Shown piece by piece: positions 55,869 to 63,440 of a stretch of 64,000 bases of DNA. Made by a program: the position numbers and the translations under genes. The notes beneath the pieces were generated by a model. That model was not told the DNA's origin and did not search any database. It saw nothing but the letters and a program-made list of their open reading frames with translations. This DNA is from Flavobacterium cucumis. GTDB lineage: Bacteria; Bacteroidota; Bacteroidia; Flavobacteriales; Flavobacteriaceae. The first letter of the stretch is position 1. Every line of letters begins with the position of its first letter. The stretch is from assembly GCF_900148835.1 (NCBI RefSeq), contig NZ_FRYK01000003.1, positions 276,713 to 340,712 on the forward strand, written 5' to 3'.

Positions 55869-58496
55869 ATGATTCCTGCACAATTCAACGCTAAAGAAGT
55901 AGAACAAAAGTGGTACGACTACTGGATGAAAAACGATTATTTCACCTCTAAACCCGACCACAGAACGCCGTACACCATTGTAATTCCGCCACCAAACGTA
56001 ACGGGAGTCTTGCATATGGGGCACATGTTGAATAACACCATTCAAGATGTATTAATTCGTCGTGCGCGTTTAAAAGGGTTCAACGCTTGTTGGGTGCCAG
56101 GAACAGACCACGCCTCTATTGCAACCGAAGCGAAAGTAGTAGCGAAGTTAAAAGAAGAAGGCATCAATAAAAACGATTTAACGCGCGAAGAATTCCTAAA
56201 ACACGCTTGGGAATGGACCGAAAAATACGGCGGTACCATCTTAGAGCAATTAAAACAATTAGGGTGTTCTTGCGATTGGAGTCGTACCAAGTTTACGATG
56301 GATGACGATATGTCAGCATCGGTAATACATTCGTTTATAGATTTGTACAACAAAGGATTGATTTACCGCGGTTACCGAATGGTAAACTGGGATCCAGAAG
56401 CCAAAACGACTTTGTCTGACGAAGAAGTAATCTTTGAAGAACGTCAAGGAAAATTATATTTCATCCAATACAAAATCGAAGGTTCGGAAGATTTCTTAAC
56501 CGTGGCAACTACGCGTCCTGAAACGATTTTTGGAGATACTGCAATCTGTATCAATCCAAATGACGAGCGTTTTTCGCATTTAAAAGGAAAGAAAGCAATC
56601 GTTCCAATTTGTGGTAGAGTAATTCCTATCATCGAAGACGAATATGTAGATGTAGAATTCGGTACAGGATGTTTAAAAGTTACGCCTGCTCACGATACCA
56701 ACGATAAAACTTTAGGGGATAAACACAATTTAGAAATCATCGATATTTTCAACGAAGATGCGACGTTGAATTCTTTCGGATTGCATTATCAAGGAAAAGA
56801 TAGATTTGTAGTTCGTGAAGAAATTGCGAAAGAATTAGAATCGATTGGAGCCTTAGCCAAAACCGAAACACATTTGAATAAAGTAGGAACTTCTGAAAGA
56901 ACGAAAGCGGTAATCGAACCAAGATTATCCGACCAATGGTTCTTAAAAATGGAAGATTTAGTAAAACCTGCTATCAAAGCCGTTTTAGAATCAGACGAAA
57001 TCAAATTATATCCAAGCCGTTTTAACAATACCTATGCGCATTGGTTGAACAACATTCGCGATTGGAATATCTCACGCCAGTTGTGGTGGGGACAACAAAT
57101 TCCGGCGTACTATTTTGGCGATGGAAAAGAAGATTTCGTAGTAGCTGAAAACATCGAAAAAGCCCTTGAGCTTGCGAAAGCAAAAACGGGCAACGCAACA
57201 CTAACTAGTGCTGACTTACGTCAGGACGCTGACGCCTTAGACACTTGGTTTTCTTCATGGTTATGGCCAATGGCTGTTTTTGGAGGTGTTTTAAATCCAG
57301 AAAGTGAAGATTTTAAATATTATTATCCTACCAATGATTTAGTTACGGGACCCGATATTTTATTCTTCTGGGTAGCGCGTATGATTATTGCAGGTTACGA
57401 ATATGCAGGCGAAAAACCATTTTCAAACGTATATTTAACGGGATTAGTTCGTGACAAACAAGGTCGTAAAATGTCGAAATCTTTAGGGAATTCACCTGAA
57501 CCACTTGGACTAATTGAAAAGTTTGGTGCTGATGGCGTTCGTGTGGGATTGTTATTGAGTGCTTCGGCAGGAAATGATATTTTATTCGACGAAGAATTAT
57601 GCAACCAAGGAAAAGGTTTCTCTAACAAAATTTGGAATGCTTTCAAACTAATCAAAGGTTGGGAAGTAGCGGAAATTGCACAACCAGAATCGTCTAAAGT
57701 AGCGATTGAATGGTACGAATCGAAGTTGCAACAAACCTTAGCCGAAATCGAAGATAATTTTGATAAATACAGATTATCAGACGCATTAATGGCAATTTAC
57801 AAATTGGTTTGGGACGATTTTTGTTCGTGGTTCTTAGAAATGATCAAACCAGGTTACCAGCAACCCATCGACCGCGCTACATTTGAAAAAGCAATTGAAA
57901 TGTTAGAAGCGAACTTGAAATTGTTGCATCCGTTCATGCCGTTTTTAACGGAGGAAATTTGGCATCATATTGCAGAAAGAACGCCAGAACAAGCGTTGAT
58001 AGTAGGCGAGTGGCCAAAAGCAAAAGCATTTGACGCAAAATTGATTACCGATTTTGATTTTGCAACCGAAGTTATTTCTGGAATTAGAACGATTCGTAAA
58101 GACAAAAACATTCCGTTTAAAGATGCGATGGAATTAAAAGTGGTGAACAACGAAAAAGCATCAACGTATTTTGATTCGGTGATTCAGAAGTTAGGAAATG
58201 TTACGACTTTAGAATACGTTTCTGATAAAGTAGATGGAGCTTTATCGTACCGTGTGAAATCGAATGAATATTTTATTCCAATTACAGGAAACATCGATGT
58301 AGAAGCTGAAATTGCAAAATTAACCGAAGAGTTAAACTACATCAAAGGGTTCTTACGCTCGGTACAAGGGAAATTGTCTAACGAGAAATTCGTAGCCGGC
58401 GCACCCGAACAAGTAATTGCCAACGAACGCAAAAAAGAAGCCGACGCTTTAGCAAAAATTGCGACTTTAGAACAAAGTTTAGCGAGTTTGAAATAG
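55869..58496 (+). CDS. valS: Valine--tRNA ligase
   Basis: Class I aminoacyl-tRNA synthetase of 875 residues. HIGH-type motif His49-Met-Gly-His52 (GVLHMGHML), KMSKS at residues 534-538 (RKMSKSLGN), an editing (CP1) domain around [12 protein letters not shown] and [12 protein letters not shown], the anticodon-binding helices, and a C-terminal coiled-coil arm (about 800-875) rich in Lys/Glu. Complete and normal in length. Two hairpins follow at 58506-58570, after which the accessory region begins. Confidence 0.97.
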   Translation: MIPAQFNAKEVEQKWYDYWMKNDYFTSKPDHRTPYTIVIPPPNVTGVLHMGHMLNNTIQDVLIRRARLKGFNACWVPGTDHASIATEAKVVAKLKEEGINKNDLTREEFLKHAWEWTEKYGGTILEQLKQLGCSCDWSRTKFTMDDDMSASVIHSFIDLYNKGLIYRGYRMVNWDPEAKTTLSDEEVIFEERQGKLYFIQYKIEGSEDFLTVATTRPETIFGDTAICINPNDERFSHLKGKKAIVPICGRVIPIIEDEYVDVEFGTGCLKVTPAHDTNDKTLGDKHNLEIIDIFNEDATLNSFGLHYQGKDRFVVREEIAKELESIGALAKTETHLNKVGTSERTKAVIEPRLSDQWFLKMEDLVKPAIKAVLESDEIKLYPSRFNNTYAHWLNNIRDWNISRQLWWGQQIPAYYFGDGKEDFVVAENIEKALELAKAKTGNATLTSADLRQDADALDTWFSSWLWPMAVFGGVLNPESEDFKYYYPTNDLVTGPDILFFWVARMIIAGYEYAGEKPFSNVYLTGLVRDKQGRKMSKSLGNSPEPLGLIEKFGADGVRVGLLLSASAGNDILFDEELCNQGKGFSNKIWNAFKLIKGWEVAEIAQPESSKVAIEWYESKLQQTLAEIEDNFDKYRLSDALMAIYKLVWDDFCSWFLEMIKPGYQQPIDRATFEKAIEMLEANLKLLHPFMPFLTEEIWHHIAERTPEQALIVGEWPKAKAFDAKLITDFDFATEVISGIRTIRKDKNIPFKDAMELKVVNNEKASTYFDSVIQKLGNVTTLEYVSDKVDGALSYRVKSNEYFIPITGNIDVEAEIAKLTEELNYIKGFLRSVQGKLSNEKFVAGAPEQVIANERKKEADALAKIATLEQSLASLK

Positions 58497-58505
58497 ATTT
58501 TATAC

Positions 58506-58538
58506 AAACCTGACAGGTTTCCGAAACCTGTCAGGTTT
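58506..58538 (+). terminator. Hairpin after valS
   Basis: Tandem near-palindromes AAACCTGACAGGTTT and AAACCTGTCAGGTTT that pair with each other over 15 bp around CCG. It is followed by only four Ts, so it is either a terminator or a repeat of the CCTGTCAGG type common in Flavobacterium. Confidence 0.65.
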
Positions 58539-58548
58539 TAAAATAGTA

Positions 58549-58570
58549 AATCCCGAGTGGGCTCGGGATT
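58549..58570. terminator. Second hairpin after valS
   Basis: AATCCCGAG (58549-58557) / CTCGGGATT (58562-58570) with a TGGG loop and weak T-runs on both sides. It may end the decayed minus-strand gene that starts to its right. Confidence 0.6.
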
Positions 58571-58578
58571 CCTAATTT

Positions 58579-58754
58579 TTAATGTTCTTTAATTTTATCT
58601 AAAGTCATATCTAAAACACGTTGCATTTTTTCTAACGCTTCAAAAAAGGCTTTTTCAGGACTATCAGACGTTGCGGTAACGGCTATGGGCTGTTTTTCTC
58701 TACACGGACTTCAATAACACATTTCTTATCGTTTAAAATGAAGTAAAAAAGGAA
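58579..58754 (-). pseudogene. Frameshifted remnant of a small gene beside valS
   Basis: On the minus strand a frame reads FYFILNDKKCVIEVRVEKNSP, then needs a one-base shift near 58685 to continue IAVTATSDSPEKAFFEALEK and end MTLDKIKEH with TAA at 58579-58581. No start codon remains: the frame runs into a TGA at 58755-58757, and the accessory gene block begins there. It may be the 3' part of a small HPF/RaiA-like or other housekeeping gene cut off by insertion; family assignment is uncertain. Confidence 0.6.
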
Positions 58755-58776
58755 TCATTGGAGCACTTGAGATTTT

Positions 58777-59307
58777 CTAGCTTAACAATTTTTTAGCCAA
58801 ATCAAAGTCGGTTTCGTCGTTATTCTTGATGGTTAAAAAATAGTTTGTTTGCCAATTTTGTGTTTTTTCCGCTTGTTTATTTGTTGGGATATCCCAAGGA
58901 GGATAAACCCGAATTCCACGTTTTCCCTCTTTACCGTTTTTTGTTAGTATTCCTTTTTCAGCCAAAACAGCTTTTGGAAAAATAAATTGACCGAAGTTTT
59001 CATCATTTCTTGCTGTGATAATTACAAAATCAAAATTGTCTGAAATGTTAAACGGCTCTGTAATTCCCTTATCATTTCGCTTCCAAATTGTTACAAATTG
59101 TCCTGTTTTTGTTGGTGTTATTTTGGATATTCGTTGTTGTATGAGCTTTCCATTAAGTTCAAACGTACAAGCGCCATATGCTTTACTTTCAAGGTTTTGT
59201 TTCAGATTTGTTAGGTCAAAACCACATTTGTCATAAACCAATTCTTTCACCGCTTTTAGGTCGGTTTGGATGGAGTTTAAAAGGGGCAATGTGTTTTCAT
59301 CTGTCAT
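58777..59307 (-). CDS. MepB-like protein
   Basis: A 176-residue protein matching the MepB family: YGACTFELNGKLIQQRISKI (about residues 44-63), TPTKTGQFVTIWKRN, FIFPKAVLAEKGILT and a GIRVYPPWD motif. MepB is encoded with the MepA efflux pump in Staphylococcus but its activity is unknown, and it occurs widely as an accessory gene. It is the first gene of the accessory block. Its flanks carry a weak inverted match (CATTGG at 58757-58762; CCAATG at 59368-59373). Confidence 0.8.
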   Translation of the reverse strand: MTDENTLPLLNSIQTDLKAVKELVYDKCGFDLTNLKQNLESKAYGACTFELNGKLIQQRISKITPTKTGQFVTIWKRNDKGITEPFNISDNFDFVIITARNDENFGQFIFPKAVLAEKGILTKNGKEGKRGIRVYPPWDIPTNKQAEKTQNWQTNYFLTIKNNDETDFDLAKKLLS

Positions 59308-59375
59308 ATTTTGTCAATATTTTTGGTTGGTAATTTTTTAGAGAGGTCCATTGATTTATTATGGTTGCCAATGGA

Positions 59376-59495
59376 AGACTGCGAAAAAACTCAAAATCAC
59401 CTTAACATATAAAATAAAATAGTTTATGGTGCATTTCAAATTTTGAATGTAAGTGCTACACATTCAAGGAATTTCCCGTCAACACTCATGGAATA
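59376..59495 (+). mobile_element. Degenerate IS1182-like left end
   Basis: AGACTGCGAAAAAACTCAAAAT at 59376 onward aligns with the left end seen intact at 61455 and 63913. It is followed by a decayed start region that still reads HIQGISRQHS (about 59459-59490), close to the N-terminus HIQGIS of IS1182-family transposases. The remaining transposase is gone. Confidence 0.6.
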
Positions 59496-59566
59496 ATTTT
59501 AAGATAAAATTTTACAGCTAATAGAGGGACTTTACAGATGCTTTAAAATGCAAGAACAATAGTATT

Positions 59567-60055
59567 TTATTTAAGTTTCTCATTAATGAATTCTGAAACT
59601 GTTTTTAGTTCGTTAAAATTGTCTTTAAAATTTAGATTTATTTCAAAGTGGGCTTTTACTATTAAATGTTGAGTTGCTTTAATTTTTATTTTACGCTCCG
59701 AAGTTTCGTACTTTTCTAATAAATACACTTTTGAAACGCCATCTAGTTTTTCCGTATATTCATTTTTGGCTATTTGAATTATTGATTGCTGCATATTGAA
59801 AATTTTTTTTCTCAATATGATTAAGAGTTTTTCATCAAAAAGGATTACATCACATGTAAACAGCTGAAAGGATGAAGATAATTTACCAGCTGCATAAATT
59901 TCAGTTTCTATGTTTTTAATTTCTAAAAATTTTTGATGGCCAATTTTTTTAAACAGAAGTTTTCGTTTGTTTTTAAAATATAAGTGGATTCCATAATTCC
60001 CAAAAATGAGAAATGATAACATGAAACTTAAGATAATAATTAGATTGATATTCAT
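59567..60055 (-). CDS. Hypothetical membrane-anchored protein
   Basis: A 162-residue protein with one N-terminal transmembrane helix (about residues 4-22, INLIIILSFMLSFLIFGNYG), a basic stop-transfer segment, and a cytoplasmic part predicted as mixed beta/alpha resembling a small PH-like domain. I do not recognise a family. It belongs to the unidirectional small-gene array. Its flanks show only a weak AT-rich inverted match, which I do not count as a cassette core. Confidence 0.6.
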   Translation of the reverse strand: MNINLIIILSFMLSFLIFGNYGIHLYFKNKRKLLFKKIGHQKFLEIKNIETEIYAAGKLSSSFQLFTCDVILFDEKLLIILRKKIFNMQQSIIQIAKNEYTEKLDGVSKVYLLEKYETSERKIKIKATQHLIVKAHFEINLNFKDNFNELKTVSEFINEKLK

Positions 60056-60085
60056 TTTTTAATATTATTGCTATATGACTGTATT

Positions 60086-60211
60086 TTATGCTATTGTGTC
60101 CAATTCCTCAAAAGTAGGGAGACATTCAGCGTTGCTACTTAACGCATCAAATGTTACTACCTTAAAAAGAGCATTAATGATTTTTTCTTTAGAGTATCTT
60201 AAGTCAATCAT
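60086..60211 (-). CDS. Small ORF coupled to the DUF1304 gene
   Basis: A 41-residue frame (MIDLRYSKEKIINALFKVVT and on) whose ATG overlaps the DUF1304 stop as ATGA, the usual sign of translational coupling. No family is recognised. It may be a real small protein or the front part of a lost gene; length and context do not decide. Confidence 0.4.
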   Translation of the reverse strand: MIDLRYSKEKIINALFKVVTFDALSSNAECLPTFEELDTIA

Positions 60212-60597
60212 GTTGAAATAAACCCAATTAAAACAAACAATAAGGCTAAAATCGCGGGTAATGCTTGGATGAAAAATATTTTCTTTGTTGTCGTTACTGC
60301 TCCGAATATCCCTGCAATCACAACACATGTGAGAAAGAATAATCGAACATTTGTCGCCCAAATTACATCTGAAATCAAGAATGACCAAATTAATCCTGCG
60401 GATAAAAATCCATTATAAAGCCCCTGATTGGCTGCCATTCCTTTTGTTCGAGCAAATAAGTCATCTGGAATAGTTTTAAAAGTCCTCTTACCTTTGGTTT
60501 CCCATGCAAACATTTCAATCCACAAAATGTACAAATGCTCTAGTGCAACTAAAGCGGTCAATAAACTAGCAAAAAATTCTATCATGTAATATTTCAT
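60208..60597 (-). CDS. DUF1304 membrane protein
   Basis: A 129-residue protein with four transmembrane helices and the DUF1304 pattern: LVALEHLYILWIEMFAW (about residues 16-32), NQGLYNGFLSAGLIW (about 56-70) and a C-terminal LPAILALLFVLIG. The family is a small multidrug-resistance-size integral membrane protein of unknown role. It follows a truncated membrane ORF by 9 bp, so both were probably one transcript. Confidence 0.88.
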   Translation of the reverse strand: MKYYMIEFFASLLTALVALEHLYILWIEMFAWETKGKRTFKTIPDDLFARTKGMAANQGLYNGFLSAGLIWSFLISDVIWATNVRLFFLTCVVIAGIFGAVTTTKKIFFIQALPAILALLFVLIGFIST

Positions 60598-60606
60598 TTT
60601 AACAAT

Positions 60607-60765
60607 CTATGCAAACAAAAGCATTAAATCATAATTCAACATGGAAGTAATGCAGTAAATTACATTTTTTGTTTTATTAGTCAATGTTTCTTCTTTATTC
60701 TTAAAAATTGTCGCTAATAAAATTCCAAATGTTAGCATTAGTCCAACGAACAATAGCATATGCAT
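60607..60765 (-). pseudogene. Short membrane ORF, probably a truncated gene
   Basis: A 52-residue frame from ATG at 60763-60765 with one transmembrane helix (MHMLLFVGLMLTFGILLATI), then a Lys/Glu turn and a C-terminal CITSMLNYDLMLLFA. The open frame extends upstream through SNGGSHDNEGLGW to a stop at about 60813, without a further start. This suggests the 3' remnant of a longer gene cut at the GC-richer repeat to its right. It is 9 bp from the DUF1304 start. Confidence 0.45.
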
Positions 60766-60859
60766 CCATCCAAGTCCTTCGTTGTCGTGTGAACCACCAT
60801 TACTTTACAACGCTTGAAGAAAAGAGGGTATGTTTCTTTAACCGAATTACATTTACAAC

Positions 60860-61040
60860 TTAACCCATCTCTTGGAGCCTGTCCCGTATTTTCAGTAAAC
60901 CGCCGAGTACGTGACCTCCCGATAGCTATCGGGACTCGGTGGTGTTTGAAATAAGTGTTTATTTTTTATAGGTATTTCAAGATATCGCTTCGCTAAGTTG
61001 AGAGGCGCACTCCGTCAGTTTCTGGCGGAGCCGTCTACTC
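60860..61040. repeat. GC-richer folded segment between DUF1304 and the 61059 gene
   Basis: Two structures: a perfect 16-bp palindrome CCCGATAGCTATCGGG (60918-60933) inside a larger stem CCGAGT (60903-60908) / ACTCGG (60934-60939), and CTCCGTCAG / CTGGCGGAG (about 61010-61030). Both are locally GC-rich in AT-rich surroundings. The CCCGATAGCTATCGGG word is a common intergenic palindrome in Flavobacteria. Confidence 0.65.
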
Positions 61041-61041
61041 G

Positions 61042-61453
61042 ATTATGTGCAGTTATTTTCATGTCAAGTTTTGTGGTGGTCCAGCTTGTCCAATTACATC
61101 ACCACCAAATTTTACCAAATCAAATAGTCGAGTCACCGCCCAACTAAGTTCGTCCTGGTTACAATAATACCCTTCAATTTGTCCATATATTTTGTAGTCC
61201 GAAATATTGAAACCATCTTCTATGTCATTATACCAAATAACCTTTGTCCCGCAAATTGCCACTACCCAAAATCCACCTCCTTCGTCTCCATAATCTTTCT
61301 CTGTCCACTTTGTCGGTTCGGTTTTAATCAATTGCCAAAAGTTCCAAAGTTCACCGTTTAAATCCGCTTCCGTCTTTTGGATTTGGTTGTAAAGTTCACT
61401 TAATGATATTGGTTTCCATTCTGTCATGATTGTCTACTATAATTGCACATAAC
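61042..61453 (-). repeat. Cassette-like unit D: inverted repeat around the 61059 gene
   Basis: Left arm ATTATGTGCAGTTAT (61042-61056) and right arm ATAATTGCACATAAC (61439-61453) are inverted, 13 of 15 matches. On the coding (minus) strand the gene is preceded by GTTATGTGCA and followed by TGCACATAAT, with core GTTA/TAA(T). The arms lie within a few bases of the gene's stop and about 12 bp from its start. Confidence 0.75.
61059..61427 (-). CDS. Small cytoplasmic protein of unknown function (cassette gene D)
   Basis: A 122-residue acidic protein, rich in Trp, Tyr and Asp, with a core GGGFWVVAICGTKVIWYNDI (about residues 50-69) and a C-terminal CNQDELSWAVTRLFDLVK. The size and composition recall immunity-type or SMI1-like accessory proteins, but I assign no family. 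It is flanked by the 15-bp inverted repeat described for unit D and is preceded by a TATATTTG promoter located in an IS1182-like left end. Confidence 0.65.
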   Translation of the reverse strand: MTEWKPISLSELYNQIQKTEADLNGELWNFWQLIKTEPTKWTEKDYGDEGGGFWVVAICGTKVIWYNDIEDGFNISDYKIYGQIEGYYCNQDELSWAVTRLFDLVKFGGDVIGQAGPPQNLT

Positions 61454-61650
61454 GTCAGACTGTGAAAAAACCTCACAATCCTATTAACAAATATAGCTAA
61501 ATAGTTGTAAGAAAAACACAAATTTTGTATATTTAATCATGCAACACATCCAAGGAATTTCTAGCCATCAGCTTCAAATGAGTAGTTTAGAAGATAAGAT
61601 TACATATGATAATCTTGGCGATAGCCAAAATTCAAGTTCCTATAAAAACT
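61454..61650 (+). mobile_element. IS1182-like element remnant with internal deletion
   Basis: The left end is nearly identical (over about 90 bp) to 63912-64000. It is followed by a transposase start MQHIQGISSHQLQMSSLEDK from ATG at 61539-61541 that matches the IS1182-family N-terminus, then falls out of family after about 25 residues and stops at 61650. The catalytic region and right end are missing. The left end abuts the TAAC core of cassette unit D. Confidence 0.7.
61488..61495 (-). promoter_or_regulatory. Outward promoter in the IS left end, facing gene 61059
   Basis: TATATTTG on the minus strand, 61 bp before the start of the 61059 gene. The same element at the same place occurs before gene 63455. 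Confidence 0.55.
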
Positions 61651-61723
61651 AATTTTATGGGTAAGGGTATTAATGCCTAAAAGTGAAGGAAAACACACTA
61701 AAAAACCAATGAATACACTTCAT

Positions 61724-61751
61724 AAAAAAAGAGGAAACTACATCCTCTTCT
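61724..61751 (-). terminator. Terminator in the 61.4-61.9 kb gap
   Basis: AAGAGGA / TCCTCTT with a 7-nt loop and a seven-base T-run on the minus strand. It lies about 125 bp past the stop of the 61875 gene and may end its transcript. Confidence 0.75.
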
Positions 61752-61819
61752 AAATCTTTATCAAATCATATCGAAATCCCCATAGTGGATAGACAGTAAT
61801 CGGTTCCGTTCAACAGGAG

Positions 61820-61856
61820 TTTCATTGTTGGCTTTGCAAGCCCAACGAAACTCTAG
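61820..61856. repeat. Imperfect hairpin downstream of the 61875 gene
   Basis: GAGTTTCATTGTTGGCTT and AAGCCCAACGAAACTC pair around TGC with two small bulges. It lies between the cassette core of unit C and the terminator. Confidence 0.6.
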
Positions 61857-61859
61857 CTA

Positions 61860-62338
61860 TTGTAACAAGTTTTTTTATTCGGAAAAGTCAAACCCATACA
61901 TAAATTCATTAAGTAAACCACCCGAGCTTTCTAATCCGACAATATCCATAAGCTCTTCAAAATATGTGCATATTCTTTCGCGATTTTCTGTGTCCAATTC
62001 TAAATATATTTTTGAAAATCTGTTTAAGCCTTTTTCAATTGCATTCTGATAATAATTATCAGACGCTATTCCTTTCATCGCAATATTTTGAAAATCTTTA
62101 GCCGATTCATTTATCAATTCGGTTAATATTGGTTTCAATTTTTCATCACCAATTCCAGGATAAAATATTTTCGAATCAGGTAAAAATTTTTCTTTTGAAA
62201 TAAATTCTTCAAATTTATTCATAGCTGATATAGGAGTTTTAATTTTATTTTGACCACATGAATAAGTTGAAGTCAAAACGATAAATGAAATAAAAAAAGT
62301 TAGCTTTGTCATTTAGTTGGTTATAAAATTTGTTACAA
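61860..62338 (-). repeat. Cassette-like unit C: inverted repeat around the 61875 gene
   Basis: TTGTAACAA (61860-61868) and TTGTTACAA (62330-62338) are a perfect 9-bp inverted repeat bracketing the gene. On the coding strand it reads GTTGTAACAA before and TTGTTACAAT after the gene. The arm sequence is different from those of units A, B and D, so it is specific to this gene. Confidence 0.7.
61875..62312 (-). CDS. DUF4844-like lipoprotein (cassette gene C)
   Basis: A 145-residue lipoprotein: signal peptide with Cys19 in a TYSCG lipobox, then a helical domain. The PGIGDEKLKPILTELINESA segment and a C-terminal SSGGLLNEFMYGFDF resemble DUF4844, my recollection of a small Bacteroidota family; treat this as tentative. 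It likely sits in the periplasm or outer membrane. It is flanked by the TTGTAACAA inverted repeat and driven by the promoter at 62417-62424 in the spacer repeat. Confidence 0.65.
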   Translation of the reverse strand: MTKLTFFISFIVLTSTYSCGQNKIKTPISAMNKFEEFISKEKFLPDSKIFYPGIGDEKLKPILTELINESAKDFQNIAMKGIASDNYYQNAIEKGLNRFSKIYLELDTENRERICTYFEELMDIVGLESSGGLLNEFMYGFDFSE

Positions 62339-62339
62339 C

Positions 62340-62688
62340 TTGTTTATATGCGAAATTTTTAAACCTGTATCATACCTAATTGGCAAGATTGGCGAAAGTT
62401 TAATATGTATTTATTTCAAATATAACGATTCTTTTAAATCTTAATAGTTATTATCTCATCTATTCTTGTTGTATAGGATTTTGATAATTTTCTTGTATCC
62501 TTTTTCATTGTCTGCTGTGAGATTGATTGGTGAAACGTTTAGTGGTGGTGGGAATGTTACTTTGTGCTACTTACCACGTGATGGGAATTGGGCGGGAGTA
62601 GGGGGAATTATTAACTCGAGAAATAGACGAAATATAATTCTTACTCAGAGTTGTGAATAACTTTATGGTGCTTTAAATAGGAACCGCT
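62340..62688. repeat. Shared spacer repeat, copy 1 (about 350 bp)
   Basis: Homologous to 63091-63440 along its whole length, with TTGTTTAT at the left, GGCAAGATTGGCGAAAGTTT in the middle and GGAACCGCT at the right end. Both copies run exactly from the core of one small gene to the core of the next. A minus-strand frame is more decayed here than in copy 2. Confidence 0.85.
62417..62424 (-). promoter_or_regulatory. Outward promoter in spacer copy 1, facing gene 61875
   Basis: TATATTTG on the minus strand inside the spacer repeat, about 105 bp before the gene start and conserved in copy 2. Confidence 0.55.
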
Positions 62689-63090
62689 GTTAACAGCCGT
62701 ATTAATTTTCAATTTTTGCTTCAAAACCGATTTTCAAAGCTCTTTTTTCAGGTTCAGTTAAAGCTCGATTATTTATTTCTTCCCATAACTTTTCTACTTC
62801 TTCAAGAGAATCAATTCCAAGTGATTTAACTTTCGCTCCCCACATTAGTATTCCAAAATCTTTTTTATTATATAGAATATCACCAAAACGAATGAATGGT
62901 GCTTTTGAGTAATCTCTTTCTACAATTTTTGAGAAATCAAGTTGTCCACCAACACTTTCATTTTTAATAAAATCTAATGTTTGTTGTTTTTGTGCATTAC
63001 AACTTAAATTTATCAATATTAAAATAAGGAAAATTAATTTTTTCATACTCTTTTTTTGAATTACCACATTTTTAAAATATGGCTGCTAAC
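62689..63090 (-). repeat. Cassette-like unit B: inverted repeat around the 62702 gene
   Basis: GTTAACAGCCGTATT (62689-62703) and AATATGGCTGCTAAC (63076-63090) are inverted with 13 of 15 matches; the left arm overlaps the gene's stop codon. On the coding strand: GTTAGCAGCC before the gene and GGCTGTTAAC after it. Confidence 0.75.
62702..63046 (-). CDS. Small lipoprotein of unknown function (cassette gene B)
   Basis: A 114-residue protein with a lipoprotein signal peptide (MKKLIFLILILINLSC, Cys16), which is why I start it at 63046 rather than at the in-frame ATG at 63067. The mature part is charged, with a LDFSKIVERDYSKAPFIRFG segment and a helical C-terminus (SLEEVEKLWEEIN). No family recognised. 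It is flanked by the unit-B inverted repeat, and the spacer upstream carries TATATTTG. Confidence 0.68.
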   Translation of the reverse strand: MKKLIFLILILINLSCNAQKQQTLDFIKNESVGGQLDFSKIVERDYSKAPFIRFGDILYNKKDFGILMWGAKVKSLGIDSLEEVEKLWEEINNRALTEPEKRALKIGFEAKIEN

Positions 63091-63440
63091 TTGTTTATTG
63101 GCGAAACTTTCAGACTACTTTTATGCCTTTTGGGCAAGATTGGCGAAAGTTTAATATGTATTTATTTTCAAATATAACGATTCTTTTAAATCTTAATTGT
63201 AATCACTTCATCAATTCTAGTTGTATATGATTTTGATAATTTTTCTTGTATCCTTTTCCATTGTCTGCCGAGGGATTGATTGGTGAAACGTTTAGTAATA
63301 GTGGAAATGTTGCTATGTGCTACTTACCACATGATGGGAATTGTGCGGGAGCAGGGGAATTATTAACTCGAGAAATAGACGAAATATAATTCTTACTAAG
63401 AGTTGTGAATAACTTTATGGTGCTTTAAATAGGAACCGCT
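63091..63440. repeat. Shared spacer repeat, copy 2 (about 350 bp)
   Basis: Homologue of 62340-62688. In this copy the minus strand still reads about 35 codons in one frame (KRFTNQSLGRQWKRIQEKLS then KSYTTRIDEVITIKI, stop near 63191-63193). The same residues are recognisable but frameshifted in copy 1. The body may therefore derive from a coding sequence of unknown origin. Confidence 0.85.
63169..63176 (-). promoter_or_regulatory. Outward promoter in spacer copy 2, facing gene 62702
   Basis: TATATTTG on the minus strand, about 123 bp before the gene start, at the same place as in copy 1. Confidence 0.55.

Noticed and set aside
55632..56045. 137-codon minus-strand ORF over the valS start
   Set aside because: It overlaps the start of valS in the opposite strand and the 114-bp repeat; there is no family resemblance and no promoter.
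59556..60072. Cassette-type inverted repeat around the 59567 gene
   Set aside because: Only an AT-rich CAATARTATT-like match was found at the two ends, which is expected by chance in this sequence.
60208..60388. N-terminal part of the minus-strand frame 60086-60388
   Set aside because: It is a shadow of the DUF1304 gene in another frame; only the part from the ATG at 60211 is kept as a possible small ORF.
62466..62660. 64-codon plus-strand ORF in the spacer repeat
   Set aside because: The frame is interrupted by a frameshift and stop in the homologous copy at 63230-63390, so it is not conserved as a gene.
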